Source: Bacteroidia bacterium (GTDB lineage: Bacteria > Bacteroidota > Bacteroidia > Chitinophagales > Chitinophagaceae). Taken from it: a DNA stretch of 64,000 bases. The stretch lies in NCBI GenBank assembly GCA_030427635.1, contig JAUIBA010000019.1, positions 1 through 64,000 on the forward strand. Reading direction: 5' to 3'. Below, in pieces: positions 35,051-42,549 of the stretch. Below the pieces are notes generated by a model. That model saw only the letters and a list, made by a program, of their open reading frames with translations. It was not told the DNA's origin and did not search any database. Position numbers and translations under genes: made by a program. How positions within the stretch are numbered: position 1 is the first letter of the stretch; every line of letters starts with the position of its first letter.

Positions 35051-35082
35051 TTTGGTGAATTAGCAGTTAACGAGTACTTTCG
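35051..35082 (+). promoter_or_regulatory. Promoter of the asparagine synthase gene
   Basis: TTTG (35051-35054), 20 bp, then TACTTTCG (35075-35082), one mismatch to TAnnTTTG. It lies 17 nt upstream of the ATG, giving a short leader. Confidence 0.55.
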
Positions 35083-35099
35083 GCACGTTAGTTTACCCC

Positions 35100-36941
35100 A
35101 TGTGCGGCATTGCAGGATATATAGGCTTCGATATTAATAAAGGCAATCATTTTGTGCGCCGGGCAGATACGCTGCTTATACATCGTGGCCCTGATGATTC
35201 CGGTATATATACAGATGAGCACGTAGCGCTGTTACATCGCCGGTTGTCTATCCTTGACTTATCGCCATCTGGTCACCAGCCCATGACCTCTTCCTGCGGA
35301 CGCTATACGATTGTGTTCAATGGAGAAATTTATAATCACCTGGAGCTCAGGAAACAATATCTGAGTAATCATTCCTTCAGAGGGCATTCGGATACAGAGA
35401 CCATCATAGAGCTGTTTCGTTTAAAGCAGGAGCAGATGTTATATGATATGGTGGGTATGTGGGGGATAATAATCTGGGACAGGGAGCGGAGAGCCGCCTT
35501 TGTTTCCAGAGACAGGTACGGACAAAAGCCGGTTTATGTAAGGCGTGATGGTAATGACTGGTATATAGCCAGTGAGATGAAGCCATTGCTGAAAGACGAT
35601 GCTCCCAATGTTGCAGATGCTACTGCTGTGGTAGAATATCTGGCGCTGGGCAATTATGGGCATCTGGGCACTCACAGTTTCTTCAGGGATATTGCCCATT
35701 TCCCTCAGGGGCATTATGCGTGGATATCGCCGGGGCAGGAAAGCCTCAATACCGTAGAGTACTGGAAGCTGCCTGAAATTCAGAGGCGTAATCAGAAGCC
35801 ATTTGATGAACAGGCAAAAAAGGAGCTGCATGATAGTATCATGGAGGGCACGCTGTCCCAGACGCTGGCCGATGTGCCTATTGGTATTACCTTATCAGGT
35901 GGTATAGACTCATCTATTATAGCCGGAATACTGGCACGGCATTGCACCCGCGAAGTACATGTGTTTACAGCGCAGGCCCGCGGCAGCAAATTTGATGAGA
36001 GCCGGTATGTGGACGCTGTTATTGCTATGAATAAGAATGGCAATTTCAAAGTGCACAGAAAGGACCTTGAAGAGCTATCATTGAAAGATAATCTGCAGCA
36101 TTACATCGATATTCAGGAAGAACCCTTTGGCGATCCGTCCATAATGGCCCATGGGTTTCTGATGGGTATGGCAGCAGATGCCGGTATAAAAGTAATATTG
36201 AACGGACAGGGGGCAGATGAACTGTTTTTCGGGTATAATAATATGGCTCAGGCCATACTCCTGCAGCAGTTACGTACACTGCGTTTTCACAGGGTCAATG
36301 ACAACCTTATGAAAATGAATCTGGGTCGTGCATATCTGTTACGCACACTATTAAAAACATTATCACCCTCTACTGAGCAGCGTATGCGCCGCAAGTCGCG
36401 TATAGAGCGGCGTACTTTCCTTACGCCCGAGCTGCGTGCAAAGGCAGATGATGAACTTACCGGGCATTATAATTATGCCAAGCCATATGATGTATGGTGC
36501 GAGAGTATTTACGGTGTGCATCTGCCACATCTGGTACAGTATGATGACAGAAATGGAATGTCCCGTAGTATAGAGGGGCGTATGCCGTTTCTGGACCATC
36601 GCATCGCAGAGCTGGTAGCTACTATCAGGCCCAATGAATTTCTGATGAATGGCAAGCGAAAATACCTGCTTAGGGAAGCCTGCAGGGAGTTCCTGCCCGA
36701 TGAGGTATATAACCGCACCGATAAAATAGGATTTTATACGCCACTTATAGACGCTCTGTACCGGGACGAAAAATGGGCATTGGAAATGCTGGCTGCCTGC
36801 ACATTTACCACCCCTGAAGCCCGCGATAAAATGGTATCGGGGCTCAAATCGCGCAAGCTGAACGTTCCTGCGGCATTGCTGATATGGCGTAGTATTTCTG
36901 TATCAGTATGGATGAATACATTCAATGTGCGCCTTGTCTGA
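35100..36941 (+). CDS. asnB: Asparagine synthase (glutamine-hydrolysing)
   Basis: The 613-residue protein starts MCGIAGYIGF, placing the catalytic Cys2 of a class II glutamine amidotransferase right after the initiator Met. The N-terminal domain continues with RGPDDSGIY, HRRLSILDLSPSGHQPM and FNGEIYNHLELR. The synthetase domain has the PP-loop LSGGIDSS (about 265-272), then GQGADELFFGY and the C-terminal DRNGMSRSIEGRMPFLDHRIAELV. All expected motifs are intact. It converts aspartate, glutamine and ATP to asparagine; variants of this length are also found in polysaccharide and peptide-modification loci, where they amidate sugars or peptides. No operon partner is adjacent, so the exact role is open. 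Confidence 0.9.
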   Translation: MCGIAGYIGFDINKGNHFVRRADTLLIHRGPDDSGIYTDEHVALLHRRLSILDLSPSGHQPMTSSCGRYTIVFNGEIYNHLELRKQYLSNHSFRGHSDTETIIELFRLKQEQMLYDMVGMWGIIIWDRERRAAFVSRDRYGQKPVYVRRDGNDWYIASEMKPLLKDDAPNVADATAVVEYLALGNYGHLGTHSFFRDIAHFPQGHYAWISPGQESLNTVEYWKLPEIQRRNQKPFDEQAKKELHDSIMEGTLSQTLADVPIGITLSGGIDSSIIAGILARHCTREVHVFTAQARGSKFDESRYVDAVIAMNKNGNFKVHRKDLEELSLKDNLQHYIDIQEEPFGDPSIMAHGFLMGMAADAGIKVILNGQGADELFFGYNNMAQAILLQQLRTLRFHRVNDNLMKMNLGRAYLLRTLLKTLSPSTEQRMRRKSRIERRTFLTPELRAKADDELTGHYNYAKPYDVWCESIYGVHLPHLVQYDDRNGMSRSIEGRMPFLDHRIAELVATIRPNEFLMNGKRKYLLREACREFLPDEVYNRTDKIGFYTPLIDALYRDEKWALEMLAACTFTTPEARDKMVSGLKSRKLNVPAALLIWRSISVSVWMNTFNVRLV

Positions 36942-36952
36942 ACCGGGGTACA

Positions 36953-37888
36953 TTACCAGTTCTTGGCAGGGGCATTGTTACGAAACTCTTTTGGGCGTAC
37001 TACGGTGAATACACGGGATATATTAAACCCAAAGTGTAGCTGCCCGTCTGTCCAGGTATCTGTGGTCTGATTGATGAATGAACGCTCTGTAATTCCCTGA
37101 GAGTTGGTAAAGAAGAGTTGGAAAACATGGCCTCCGGTTTCTATATCTGCACCCAGTGAAAACGAGTTGTAGGTAGTAACGCCGCTGAAGGGCATATCTG
37201 CATTGTTGATACGGTAGTAATACTCTGCTGTAACTGCTACCCGGTTACTCACTTTATACCGTCCTCCTATACCCATAGAGAACATTGTATTGCTGAACTT
37301 TGAGCTGTCTATCAGGTTTAAATGTACTACTGATGGCATAAGCTGCAGAGATAGCTTTTTACTGAACTTCCTTGCTATCAGCAGCTGATTTGTATAGGCC
37401 AGTCTGTGTGTAAAATAATACTCCATACCGGGCGGCATCTGAGGCGCTTTGCCTCCTAATGCTGCTATACCGCCAAACCATGATACTGATACAGGAGTGC
37501 CATCTACTTTCTGCGACAGCAGTTTTACCTTGGCAAAGCCATCATTGGTTTTACCCAGTGTATTGTGACCAATGCCTACCATCAACCACTTTGTAACACC
37601 ATAGTCCAGACCTATGCGGGTTGTAGCATTATCTATACCAAAGAAGTTTTCTGTACCATCGCTCACTCTGCCAAAACGGTGCAGAATACGGAAATCCAGC
37701 ACGCCGGCAGCAAGATTTTCTACAGTACTGCTGTTTATGATGCGGGTAGCTTTGAATGTTGCTGTTACTTCTTCTTTTTTATCAGTTTTTGTAGCATTGT
37801 CCAGCTCGCTCATCAGGTCATCAGTTGATTGTCCGTATCCGGCAAATGAACATGTAAGCAGTAATAGTGCAGTAGAGATGCAGCGCAT
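36953..37888 (-). CDS. DUF5777 beta-barrel family protein
   Basis: The 311-residue protein has a signal sequence (LLLLTCSFAGYGQ). It then shows the sequence style of DUF5777 proteins: a VLDFRILHRFGRVSDGTENFFGID block, TRIGLDYGVTKWLMVGIGHNT, and later HRLAYTNQLLIARKFSKKLSLQLMP. The C-terminal half alternates hydrophobic and polar residues like barrel strands and ends FGFNISRVFTVVRP. It is the last gene of the OB-fold / CX4CH lipoprotein / YceI operon, which I recognise as a recurrent Bacteroidota arrangement. Its function is unknown; outer-membrane location is predicted. It ends 11 bp from the convergent asnB gene. Confidence 0.82.
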   Translation of the reverse strand: MRCISTALLLLTCSFAGYGQSTDDLMSELDNATKTDKKEEVTATFKATRIINSSTVENLAAGVLDFRILHRFGRVSDGTENFFGIDNATTRIGLDYGVTKWLMVGIGHNTLGKTNDGFAKVKLLSQKVDGTPVSVSWFGGIAALGGKAPQMPPGMEYYFTHRLAYTNQLLIARKFSKKLSLQLMPSVVHLNLIDSSKFSNTMFSMGIGGRYKVSNRVAVTAEYYYRINNADMPFSGVTTYNSFSLGADIETGGHVFQLFFTNSQGITERSFINQTTDTWTDGQLHFGFNISRVFTVVRPKEFRNNAPAKNW

Positions 37889-37923
37889 AGTATGTCTGGT
37901 ATGTATTTGGTTGTGATACTGTA

Positions 37924-38475
37924 TTATTTCCCTGTAAGCTCAGAGTTTACTGTGATTTTTGCTTCCTTGCCTACCTTGTCGGCTACCAGGTTAGGTATGG
38001 ATATGCCATAGTCTTCCAGTTTCACCGCAAATGTAGCTTCCAGTTTTACTTTTTTGTCAGCCACCGTTATTTTACCCGGAACTGATACTTCTTTTGTTAC
38101 GCCGTGTATAGTGAGCTTTCCTTTTACAGTCACATTATGTGAGCCAGACGTAGACGCAATGCCGGCATCTTTGCCCTCTATCCCACCTTTGAATTCAGCT
38201 TTGGGATATTTATCGCTCTCCATGTAGTTTTCATTGAAATGCTGCTGCATCAGATCCCGTTGAAATTTAAAGCTTCTCACAGGAACCTGAAATACCAGTT
38301 TGCCATCTGCGGCGCTCAGTATAGCAGCTACTTCATTATTTACAGCATCAATCTGTTCCGGAGATTTTGGCGCTGTAGCGTCAAAAGTTATTTTGCCCGT
38401 TCGGGTCATATACTTTTGTGCATGCGCGCTGGCAGAAATGCTGGCAGCTAATATTATTAGAAATAGTTTATTCAT
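37924..38475 (-). CDS. YceI family periplasmic protein
   Basis: The 183-residue precursor has a signal peptide (MNKLFLIILAASISASAHA). It contains YceI landmarks: TRTGKITFDATAP, FQVPVRSFKFQRDLMQQHFNENYMESDKYPKAEFKG, GKLTIHGVTKEVSVPGKI and a closing FAVKLEDYGISIP. The YceI fold is a lipocalin-like barrel that binds a polyprenyl chain such as an isoprenoid quinone. The gene is between the CX4CH lipoprotein gene (15 bp away) and the DUF5777 gene (35 bp away) in one operon. A role in handling a quinone or lipid linked to the cytochrome-like lipoprotein is a reasonable inference, not proven by sequence. Confidence 0.93.
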   Translation of the reverse strand: MNKLFLIILAASISASAHAQKYMTRTGKITFDATAPKSPEQIDAVNNEVAAILSAADGKLVFQVPVRSFKFQRDLMQQHFNENYMESDKYPKAEFKGGIEGKDAGIASTSGSHNVTVKGKLTIHGVTKEVSVPGKITVADKKVKLEATFAVKLEDYGISIPNLVADKVGKEAKITVNSELTGK

Positions 38476-38490
38476 TGTTTTCAGTTTTTA

Positions 38491-38862
38491 TCAGTTATCA
38501 GGAGCCCCCTGGTTTATCCATCTGGTTATTTTATCTATGTCGCATTGCGCCAGCTTTGGCAACCCTTTAGGCATTGACGAGTAGCCCGACTCCCATGAGA
38601 TACTACCTTTCAGTCTGCCATTGTCTATTGCCACCAGTATTCCTTCCCTTGTTGTAAAGTCATATCCGGTTGCAGCTGTATTATTATGACAGCCTGCCAT
38701 GTTACACTTACCGGCCATAATGGGTTTTATATCCAGGCTGTATGTTATAGTTGTGGTATCACAAACTACGACACCTGAAGGATAGAGCTCTTCATATTTA
38801 TCATTATAGCAGCCCGCCAGAACGATAGTGGTGAGTACACCTGTTGCTATTTTTTTTATCAT
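38491..38862 (-). CDS. Lipoprotein with c-type-heme-like CX4CH motif
   Basis: The 123-residue protein has a lipoprotein signal ending TTIVLAGC. The mature part contains IMAGKCNMAGCHNN, in which Cys-(4)-Cys-His replaces the usual CXXCH heme-binding motif. CX4CH is a known variant in some multiheme cytochromes c. A GYSSMPKGLPKLAQCD stretch near the C-terminus carries a Met in the region where a class I cytochrome provides its distal Met ligand. The closing ITRWINQGAPDN resembles the final helix of cytochrome c domains. A small outer-membrane-anchored cytochrome-like protein is therefore plausible. It is the second gene of the OB-fold to DUF5777 operon, with a 5-bp gap upstream. Confidence 0.7.
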   Translation of the reverse strand: MIKKIATGVLTTIVLAGCYNDKYEELYPSGVVVCDTTTITYSLDIKPIMAGKCNMAGCHNNTAATGYDFTTREGILVAIDNGRLKGSISWESGYSSMPKGLPKLAQCDIDKITRWINQGAPDN

Positions 38863-38867
38863 GTTTG

Positions 38868-39287
38868 TTATTTATCCGGATGCTGGTTTTGTATGATGCA
38901 GTCTGTCAGGGTTACTCCCAGCAGCCCGCTTCCTGAGCAGAAACCTTTTATTTTCAGATTCTGTCCGCTTTTTACAGTTATTCCTTTTTCACGCATACTG
39001 CATTGCACACCCACAAGAGGGTCTCCGGCATCCAGCATTATCATAAGGGTGCCATCCTGCTTGGGTTCTGTTTCCATTACAGTACCCGTTACTTCTATTA
39101 CTTTACCCAGATATTGCTCATTGGCTTTCTGCTCATCATCTGCAAACTCTTTTGTGAGCGCGGTGGCAGTTATAGCAATCCCTGTTTTATCCTCTACTTT
39201 TTCAGGAGGCTTGTTCCATAGATATATAACTGTTGCTACACCTATTAGTGCAAGCGCCAGTGTTGCGAGCAGTATTTTCCTGAACAT
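38868..39287 (-). CDS. tRNA_anti-like OB-fold protein, membrane-anchored
   Basis: The 139-residue protein begins with a single hydrophobic segment (ILLATLALALIGVATVIYLW), an uncleaved anchor. Then comes an OB-fold: ALTKEFADDEQKANEQYLGKVIEVTGTVMETEPKQDGTLMIMLDAGDP and VKSGQNLKIKGFCSG. This matches the tRNA_anti-like family (PF12869) of Bacteroidota exported OB domains. Unlike true tRNA-binding OB folds, these are extracytoplasmic, with no known substrate. It is the first gene of the operon; a perfect TATATTTG element lies 19 nt before its ATG. The conserved late Cys residues could bind metal or form a disulfide. Confidence 0.82.
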   Translation of the reverse strand: MFRKILLATLALALIGVATVIYLWNKPPEKVEDKTGIAITATALTKEFADDEQKANEQYLGKVIEVTGTVMETEPKQDGTLMIMLDAGDPLVGVQCSMREKGITVKSGQNLKIKGFCSGSGLLGVTLTDCIIQNQHPDK

Positions 39288-39306
39288 CCTATCTATTTTT
39301 ACTTTA

Positions 39307-39314
39307 CAAATATA
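39307..39314 (-). promoter_or_regulatory. -7 element of the OB-fold/cytochrome/YceI/DUF5777 operon
   Basis: Minus strand TATATTTG is a perfect TAnnTTTG, 19 nt upstream of the ATG at 39287. It separates this operon from the paaI gene upstream. Confidence 0.5.
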
Positions 39315-39346
39315 ACCAAACTGATGAGTTTGCCTATTTAACTATT

Positions 39347-39772
39347 TCACTCTGTTACTAAAAGCCTGTCAGTTCGGTATGCTGTTCCTCTGAAGAGTGC
39401 CAGCTGTTCGTTCTTACTGTTTTTTAGTACTACATCATAAAATCCTGTCCGGTTGCCACAGTGCAGCTCCCTTGCCTCTGCTGTAACAATGTCGCCTTCG
39501 GCAGCCGGTTTCAGAAAGTTAATAGTGGCATCAAGTGCCACACTTAGTCTGCCATGTGAATTACAGGCAAACGCAAATGCACTGTCGGCGGCAGAGAAAA
39601 GAACGCCTCCATGTACAATGCCGAAACCGTTCAGCATTTCTGAGCGTACAGTAAAATGTAGTTTACAGTATCCTTCTCCATGTTCATCAATAATAATGCC
39701 AAGCCACTCAGTAAAACAATCTTTTTCCAGCATAGCAGCAAGGGCTTGCTGAGCAATATTATCACGAGTCAT
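39347..39772 (-). CDS. paaI: PaaI family hotdog-fold thioesterase
   Basis: The 141-residue protein is a typical PaaI-type acyl-CoA thioesterase. The segment NGFGIVHGGVLFSAADSAFAFACNSHG carries the hotdog helix and the catalytic Asp/Gly motif (HGG..F..AD.A). It is followed by VALDATINFLKPAAEGDIVTAEA. Members hydrolyse aryl-CoA or acyl-CoA thioesters, often ring-hydroxylated phenylacetyl-CoA dead-end products. No phenylacetate catabolic genes are adjacent here, so the substrate may differ; the thiolase at 26.9 kb is a distant possible link. It is separated from the next minus-strand operon by its own promoter. Confidence 0.9.
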   Translation of the reverse strand: MTRDNIAQQALAAMLEKDCFTEWLGIIIDEHGEGYCKLHFTVRSEMLNGFGIVHGGVLFSAADSAFAFACNSHGRLSVALDATINFLKPAAEGDIVTAEARELHCGNRTGFYDVVLKNSKNEQLALFRGTAYRTDRLLVTE

Positions 39773-39800
39773 CAGCTAAAGGTACGTGGAGTATAGTCGT

Positions 39801-39845
39801 AAAAAAAGAAACGGTCTCCACCGCATTAAAAGCGGGGAGACCGTC
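39801..39845 (-). terminator. Intrinsic terminator of the Ala/Glu/Pro-rich lipoprotein gene
   Basis: On the minus strand ACGGTCTCC.CGC-(7 nt)-GCGG.GGAGACCGT is followed by TTCTTTTTTT. It lies about 28 bp after the stop codon of the 76-aa gene. Confidence 0.85.
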
Positions 39846-39872
39846 TCAGTATTTTTTGACTTTAGCTCTGAA

Positions 39873-40103
39873 TTAGTGACCAGCTTCAGCAGGAGCAGCT
39901 TCAGCAGGAGCAGCCTGTGTAGAGTCAGTAGCAGGAGCAGCTTCAGCTGGAGTCTCAGCTGGAGTTTCAGCAGGAGCAGCTTCAGCTTCAGCAGCAGGAG
40001 CTTCAGTAGCAGGAGCTTCAGTAGCTTCGTTACCACCGTTACCGCAAGATGCTACAAACAGACCCAGAGAAAGAGCGAGAACGCTAAGTTTTACCAGTTT
40101 CAT
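39873..40103 (-). CDS. Small low-complexity lipoprotein rich in Ala, Glu and Pro
   Basis: The 76-residue product has a clear lipoprotein signal (VKLSVLALSLGLFVASC, Cys20). The remainder is almost only Ala, Glu, Pro and Thr (EAPATEAPAAEAEAAPAETPAETPAE). The DNA shows imperfect repeats of gcagcttcagcaggagc type, which also keep two other frames open (the Leu/Lys- and Ser/Phe-rich track ORFs); those lack plausible signals and are rejected. An unfolded, acidic lipid-anchored spacer or cell-envelope peptide is the simplest interpretation. It has its own terminator downstream. Function is unknown. Confidence 0.8.
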   Translation of the reverse strand: MKLVKLSVLALSLGLFVASCGNGGNEATEAPATEAPAAEAEAAPAETPAETPAEAAPATDSTQAAPAEAAPAEAGH

Positions 40104-40243
40104 AATTTTCTTTTTTTTTGTTGGTTATGCACGTTTATCCGCTATTCGGGAAAAGGTAACCCAATAATTTCAAATATTTATAATAATATTTATAGTTGTC
40201 TGTTTATTAGGTTGTTTATGTGTGTTCTTAATTTTTGAAATAA

Positions 40244-40714
40244 TTACGTGGATAGGGTAACTACCATTTTTAGCTTGTTTCCATCGCTCTCCGTTACCTC
40301 AAATCCGCATCGTTCATAAATAGCCACAGCTGGCTTGTTGGCCGCATCTACATAAAGATATATTTCCTGCAGCCCCATACGGAAACCTTCTTCTACCATC
40401 AGGCGGGTAGCCTGCAGTCCTATACCTTTGCCCCACCATGCAGTATTTCCTATGAAAATATGAAACTCGGCAGTGCCGTCTTTAATATCAGTTAGCTGCA
40501 CATTACCTACGTACTCATCTGTACCGGCAATGCATATGGCCCATCGGGTACTGGTTGGGTCCTGTGTTACACGCAGCAGCCATTCTTCTTCTATCTGTTC
40601 TGTAATTACCATATCGGGGCGCGATCCGGTATACTTCCATATTTCAGGGTTGTTGCGCCAATGGCAGGAAGTAAGATGATCTCCATGCTGTAGCTTTCTT
40701 ATATATGCTTCCAT
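40244..40714 (-). CDS. GNAT family N-acetyltransferase
   Basis: The 156-residue protein shows the RimJ/RimL-like GNAT layout: an N-terminal IRKLQHGDHLTSCHWRNNPEIWKYT, a central AICIAGTDEYVGNVQLTDI and the acetyl-CoA-binding motif A region WWGKGIGLQATRLMVEEGF (pattern G.GIG). The closing LYVDAANKPAVAIYERCGFEV is motif B. In this setting it starts 3 bp after the end of the DegT-like gene, forming an operon with it and with WbqC. Such trios usually acetylate an amino sugar made by the aminotransferase. The substrate cannot be read from sequence. Confidence 0.88.
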   Translation of the reverse strand: MEAYIRKLQHGDHLTSCHWRNNPEIWKYTGSRPDMVITEQIEEEWLLRVTQDPTSTRWAICIAGTDEYVGNVQLTDIKDGTAEFHIFIGNTAWWGKGIGLQATRLMVEEGFRMGLQEIYLYVDAANKPAVAIYERCGFEVTESDGNKLKMVVTLST

Positions 40715-40717
40715 TAC

Positions 40718-41662
40718 TTAGTTCGTAAGTGATTTTATTCTGTTGAGTATTTCATTCATATCGTTTTCATCGTATCTGTGATCGGTAGGCAGGCATACAA
40801 GGTTTAACGACAGGTCATATTCTATGGTTCCCTCATAAGCGGGGGTAATCAGTTGCGGCCAGTATACGCCTGTATATACTTTTAGTTTTATCAGTTCGTC
40901 CCGCAGCCTGCGCGTAGCCAGCAGGGGATAGCACATACCATCACAGGAGGGCGCTATGTCCAATCTGTTCATAGATGCCAGTTCCCGGTGTAGTATTTCA
41001 TAGTTAGATTGTCTTCTGCTTCTTGTGGCCTCGTAGTCTATAGATGCCATTACTCTGGCTGTAGAGTTCGATATCAGCCGCACGGGTTCATCACCTATTG
41101 TATCTTCTACAGAGCGGTAAAAGCGAAAGTGATCATTGGCTGTCTGATCCATGCGCCCTATCAGATGCACATACCGGTCGAAAGAATTGTCGCGCTCAGC
41201 AGGTATTTCATCGGTAGGAGGGTAGCAGAGATAGGCGCCATCAGGCACACCAAAAAACTTCCTGCAGGAGTAGAAGGTAGGTACACCATGTACCGGCCGG
41301 GAATAGAATGCATGGGCATTATCTATAACCAGTGTAGGGTATATGTCACTCAGCTGCTTTATATATGCGTCTTTAAGTCCGTAGAAGTTTATATACAGAA
41401 TAGCCTCATCTGCCTGCACCGGAAAAGGTTCAAATTCAAAATTGTAGTCAATGGCATAGGTTTCTGAGGCAATGCCGGCCCGGTCTATGGCCGCCTGAAG
41501 GGCTATGCAGTTATACAGCGGCAGATATATTTTTTTATACCCCCCTGTTCTTAATACCTGTTCCAGTGCATTTCTGGCGGTATTGAGTGCAAGTGCATTC
41601 TGATGATAGGCTCCGTTCCCTCCGCATATTTCCAGTTCCAGATAGCCACCTATTTCTTTCAT
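40718..41662 (-). CDS. DegT-like PLP-dependent aminotransferase family protein, short form
   Basis: The 314-residue protein is shorter than typical DegT/DnrJ/EryC1 sugar aminotransferases (about 370-400). Fold type I landmarks include YLPLYNCIALQAAI near the N-terminus, TLVIDNAHAFYS (equivalent of the Asp in DDAAQAFG that contacts the pyridine nitrogen) and FYSCRKFFGVPDGAYL, whose Lys is the likely PLP Schiff-base residue. The usual GEGG following the Lys is VPDG here, so this is a divergent group. It probably aminates or otherwise modifies a nucleotide-linked sugar. Its start overlaps the end of the WbqC gene by 4 bp (ATGA), and the GNAT gene follows. Confidence 0.75.
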   Translation of the reverse strand: MKEIGGYLELEICGGNGAYHQNALALNTARNALEQVLRTGGYKKIYLPLYNCIALQAAIDRAGIASETYAIDYNFEFEPFPVQADEAILYINFYGLKDAYIKQLSDIYPTLVIDNAHAFYSRPVHGVPTFYSCRKFFGVPDGAYLCYPPTDEIPAERDNSFDRYVHLIGRMDQTANDHFRFYRSVEDTIGDEPVRLISNSTARVMASIDYEATRSRRQSNYEILHRELASMNRLDIAPSCDGMCYPLLATRRLRDELIKLKVYTGVYWPQLITPAYEGTIEYDLSLNLVCLPTDHRYDENDMNEILNRIKSLTN

Positions 41663-42324
41663 ATCAGCGAATATTCATTTTTGATAATTTCCAGTACCTG
41701 AGGTGCCGGTGTATTCATACATACATCTATAATAGACAGGCTGCCCTTTCCTTTTATAAAATCCAGCTGTACACCGTGGGCCGCAAAGTCATCTTTGGCA
41801 TATAGCTCCATGCCGCCAATGGGGTTGATATAGTGATTACTCCCTTCTGTTTTCAGTATGTTCAGCAGGTTTTGTACACGGTCATCGGAACGGGAATAAC
41901 CCTGCTCTGATGATACCTTGAACTGTGTATCTATACCCAGATATCGGGAAAATGCAGTGACACTGTCTATTGCCATTTCAGAAATAGTGCGCTGATTGCG
42001 TAGAAAAATATCTTCTACCACAGGAAAAACATCTTTGAAACAGGCCGCCCGGGCATAAGACATTTTAATGTTGTTCAGCAGTTTACCTATATCTTTTACT
42101 TTGCGGTTTACCTCTGTATCCTTTATAAGCCGGTAAGAGCTGGCATCAGCAATAGGTATGGTAAACAGAAATTCCTTTCCGTTTGACATTATCTTGTTAC
42201 GGTTAATCCACCCCCCCCTGATAAAGGTTACATCGTCATAGAAAATGAAAAGGTCTACTGCAGCAACCAATTGAAAATATCCCAGATAAGGACAGAAATA
42301 TGGTTGCATTATAGCTGTACGCAT
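41659..42324 (-). CDS. WbqC family protein
   Basis: From the ATG at 42324 the product is 221 residues and begins RTAIMQPYFCPYLGYFQLVAAVDLFIFYDDVTFIRGGWINRNKI, a very characteristic WbqC-family start (PY.PYLGYF, YDDV.F...GW.NR..I). The family is widespread in O-antigen and polysaccharide loci and is thought to act on amino-sugar or glycine modification. The mechanism was not settled to my knowledge. The track start at 42402 adds a non-conserved extension. This is the first gene of a three-gene operon with a DegT-like protein and a GNAT acetyltransferase. TACCTTTA upstream is a possible -7 box. Confidence 0.9.
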   Translation of the reverse strand: MRTAIMQPYFCPYLGYFQLVAAVDLFIFYDDVTFIRGGWINRNKIMSNGKEFLFTIPIADASSYRLIKDTEVNRKVKDIGKLLNNIKMSYARAACFKDVFPVVEDIFLRNQRTISEMAIDSVTAFSRYLGIDTQFKVSSEQGYSRSDDRVQNLLNILKTEGSNHYINPIGGMELYAKDDFAAHGVQLDFIKGKGSLSIIDVCMNTPAPQVLEIIKNEYSLI

Positions 42325-42510
42325 GTAAAAATTCCGATGTTTTTGATTGCGCTCGTAAAGGTAATTTAAATAAACGGCTTGTACTTTGTTTTGACAGGGC
42401 ACAGTATTAGCGCTATCAGAGCAGGACTATTACCCGGCAGTAGCATGTGGTTCATAGATGGGCAACCTGTGTTCCTGCCCGGAAACGTATATCATAAGGC
42501 CTCAAATTTG

Positions 42511-42518
42511 TACCTTTG
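42511..42518 (+). promoter_or_regulatory. -7 element of icmF
   Basis: TACCTTTG is a perfect TAnnTTTG 31 nt upstream of the ATG at 42550, followed by CA at the usual start-site distance. The -33 region is weak. Confidence 0.55.
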
Positions 42519-42549
42519 CAGTCCAAAATTAATATAGTAATATTATTAT

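Noticed and set aside
39776-40238. Leu/Lys-rich (-) and Ser/Phe-rich (+) track ORFs
   Set aside because: They are alternative frames of the Ala/Glu/Pro-rich lipoprotein gene. Low complexity and no signal peptide or family match.
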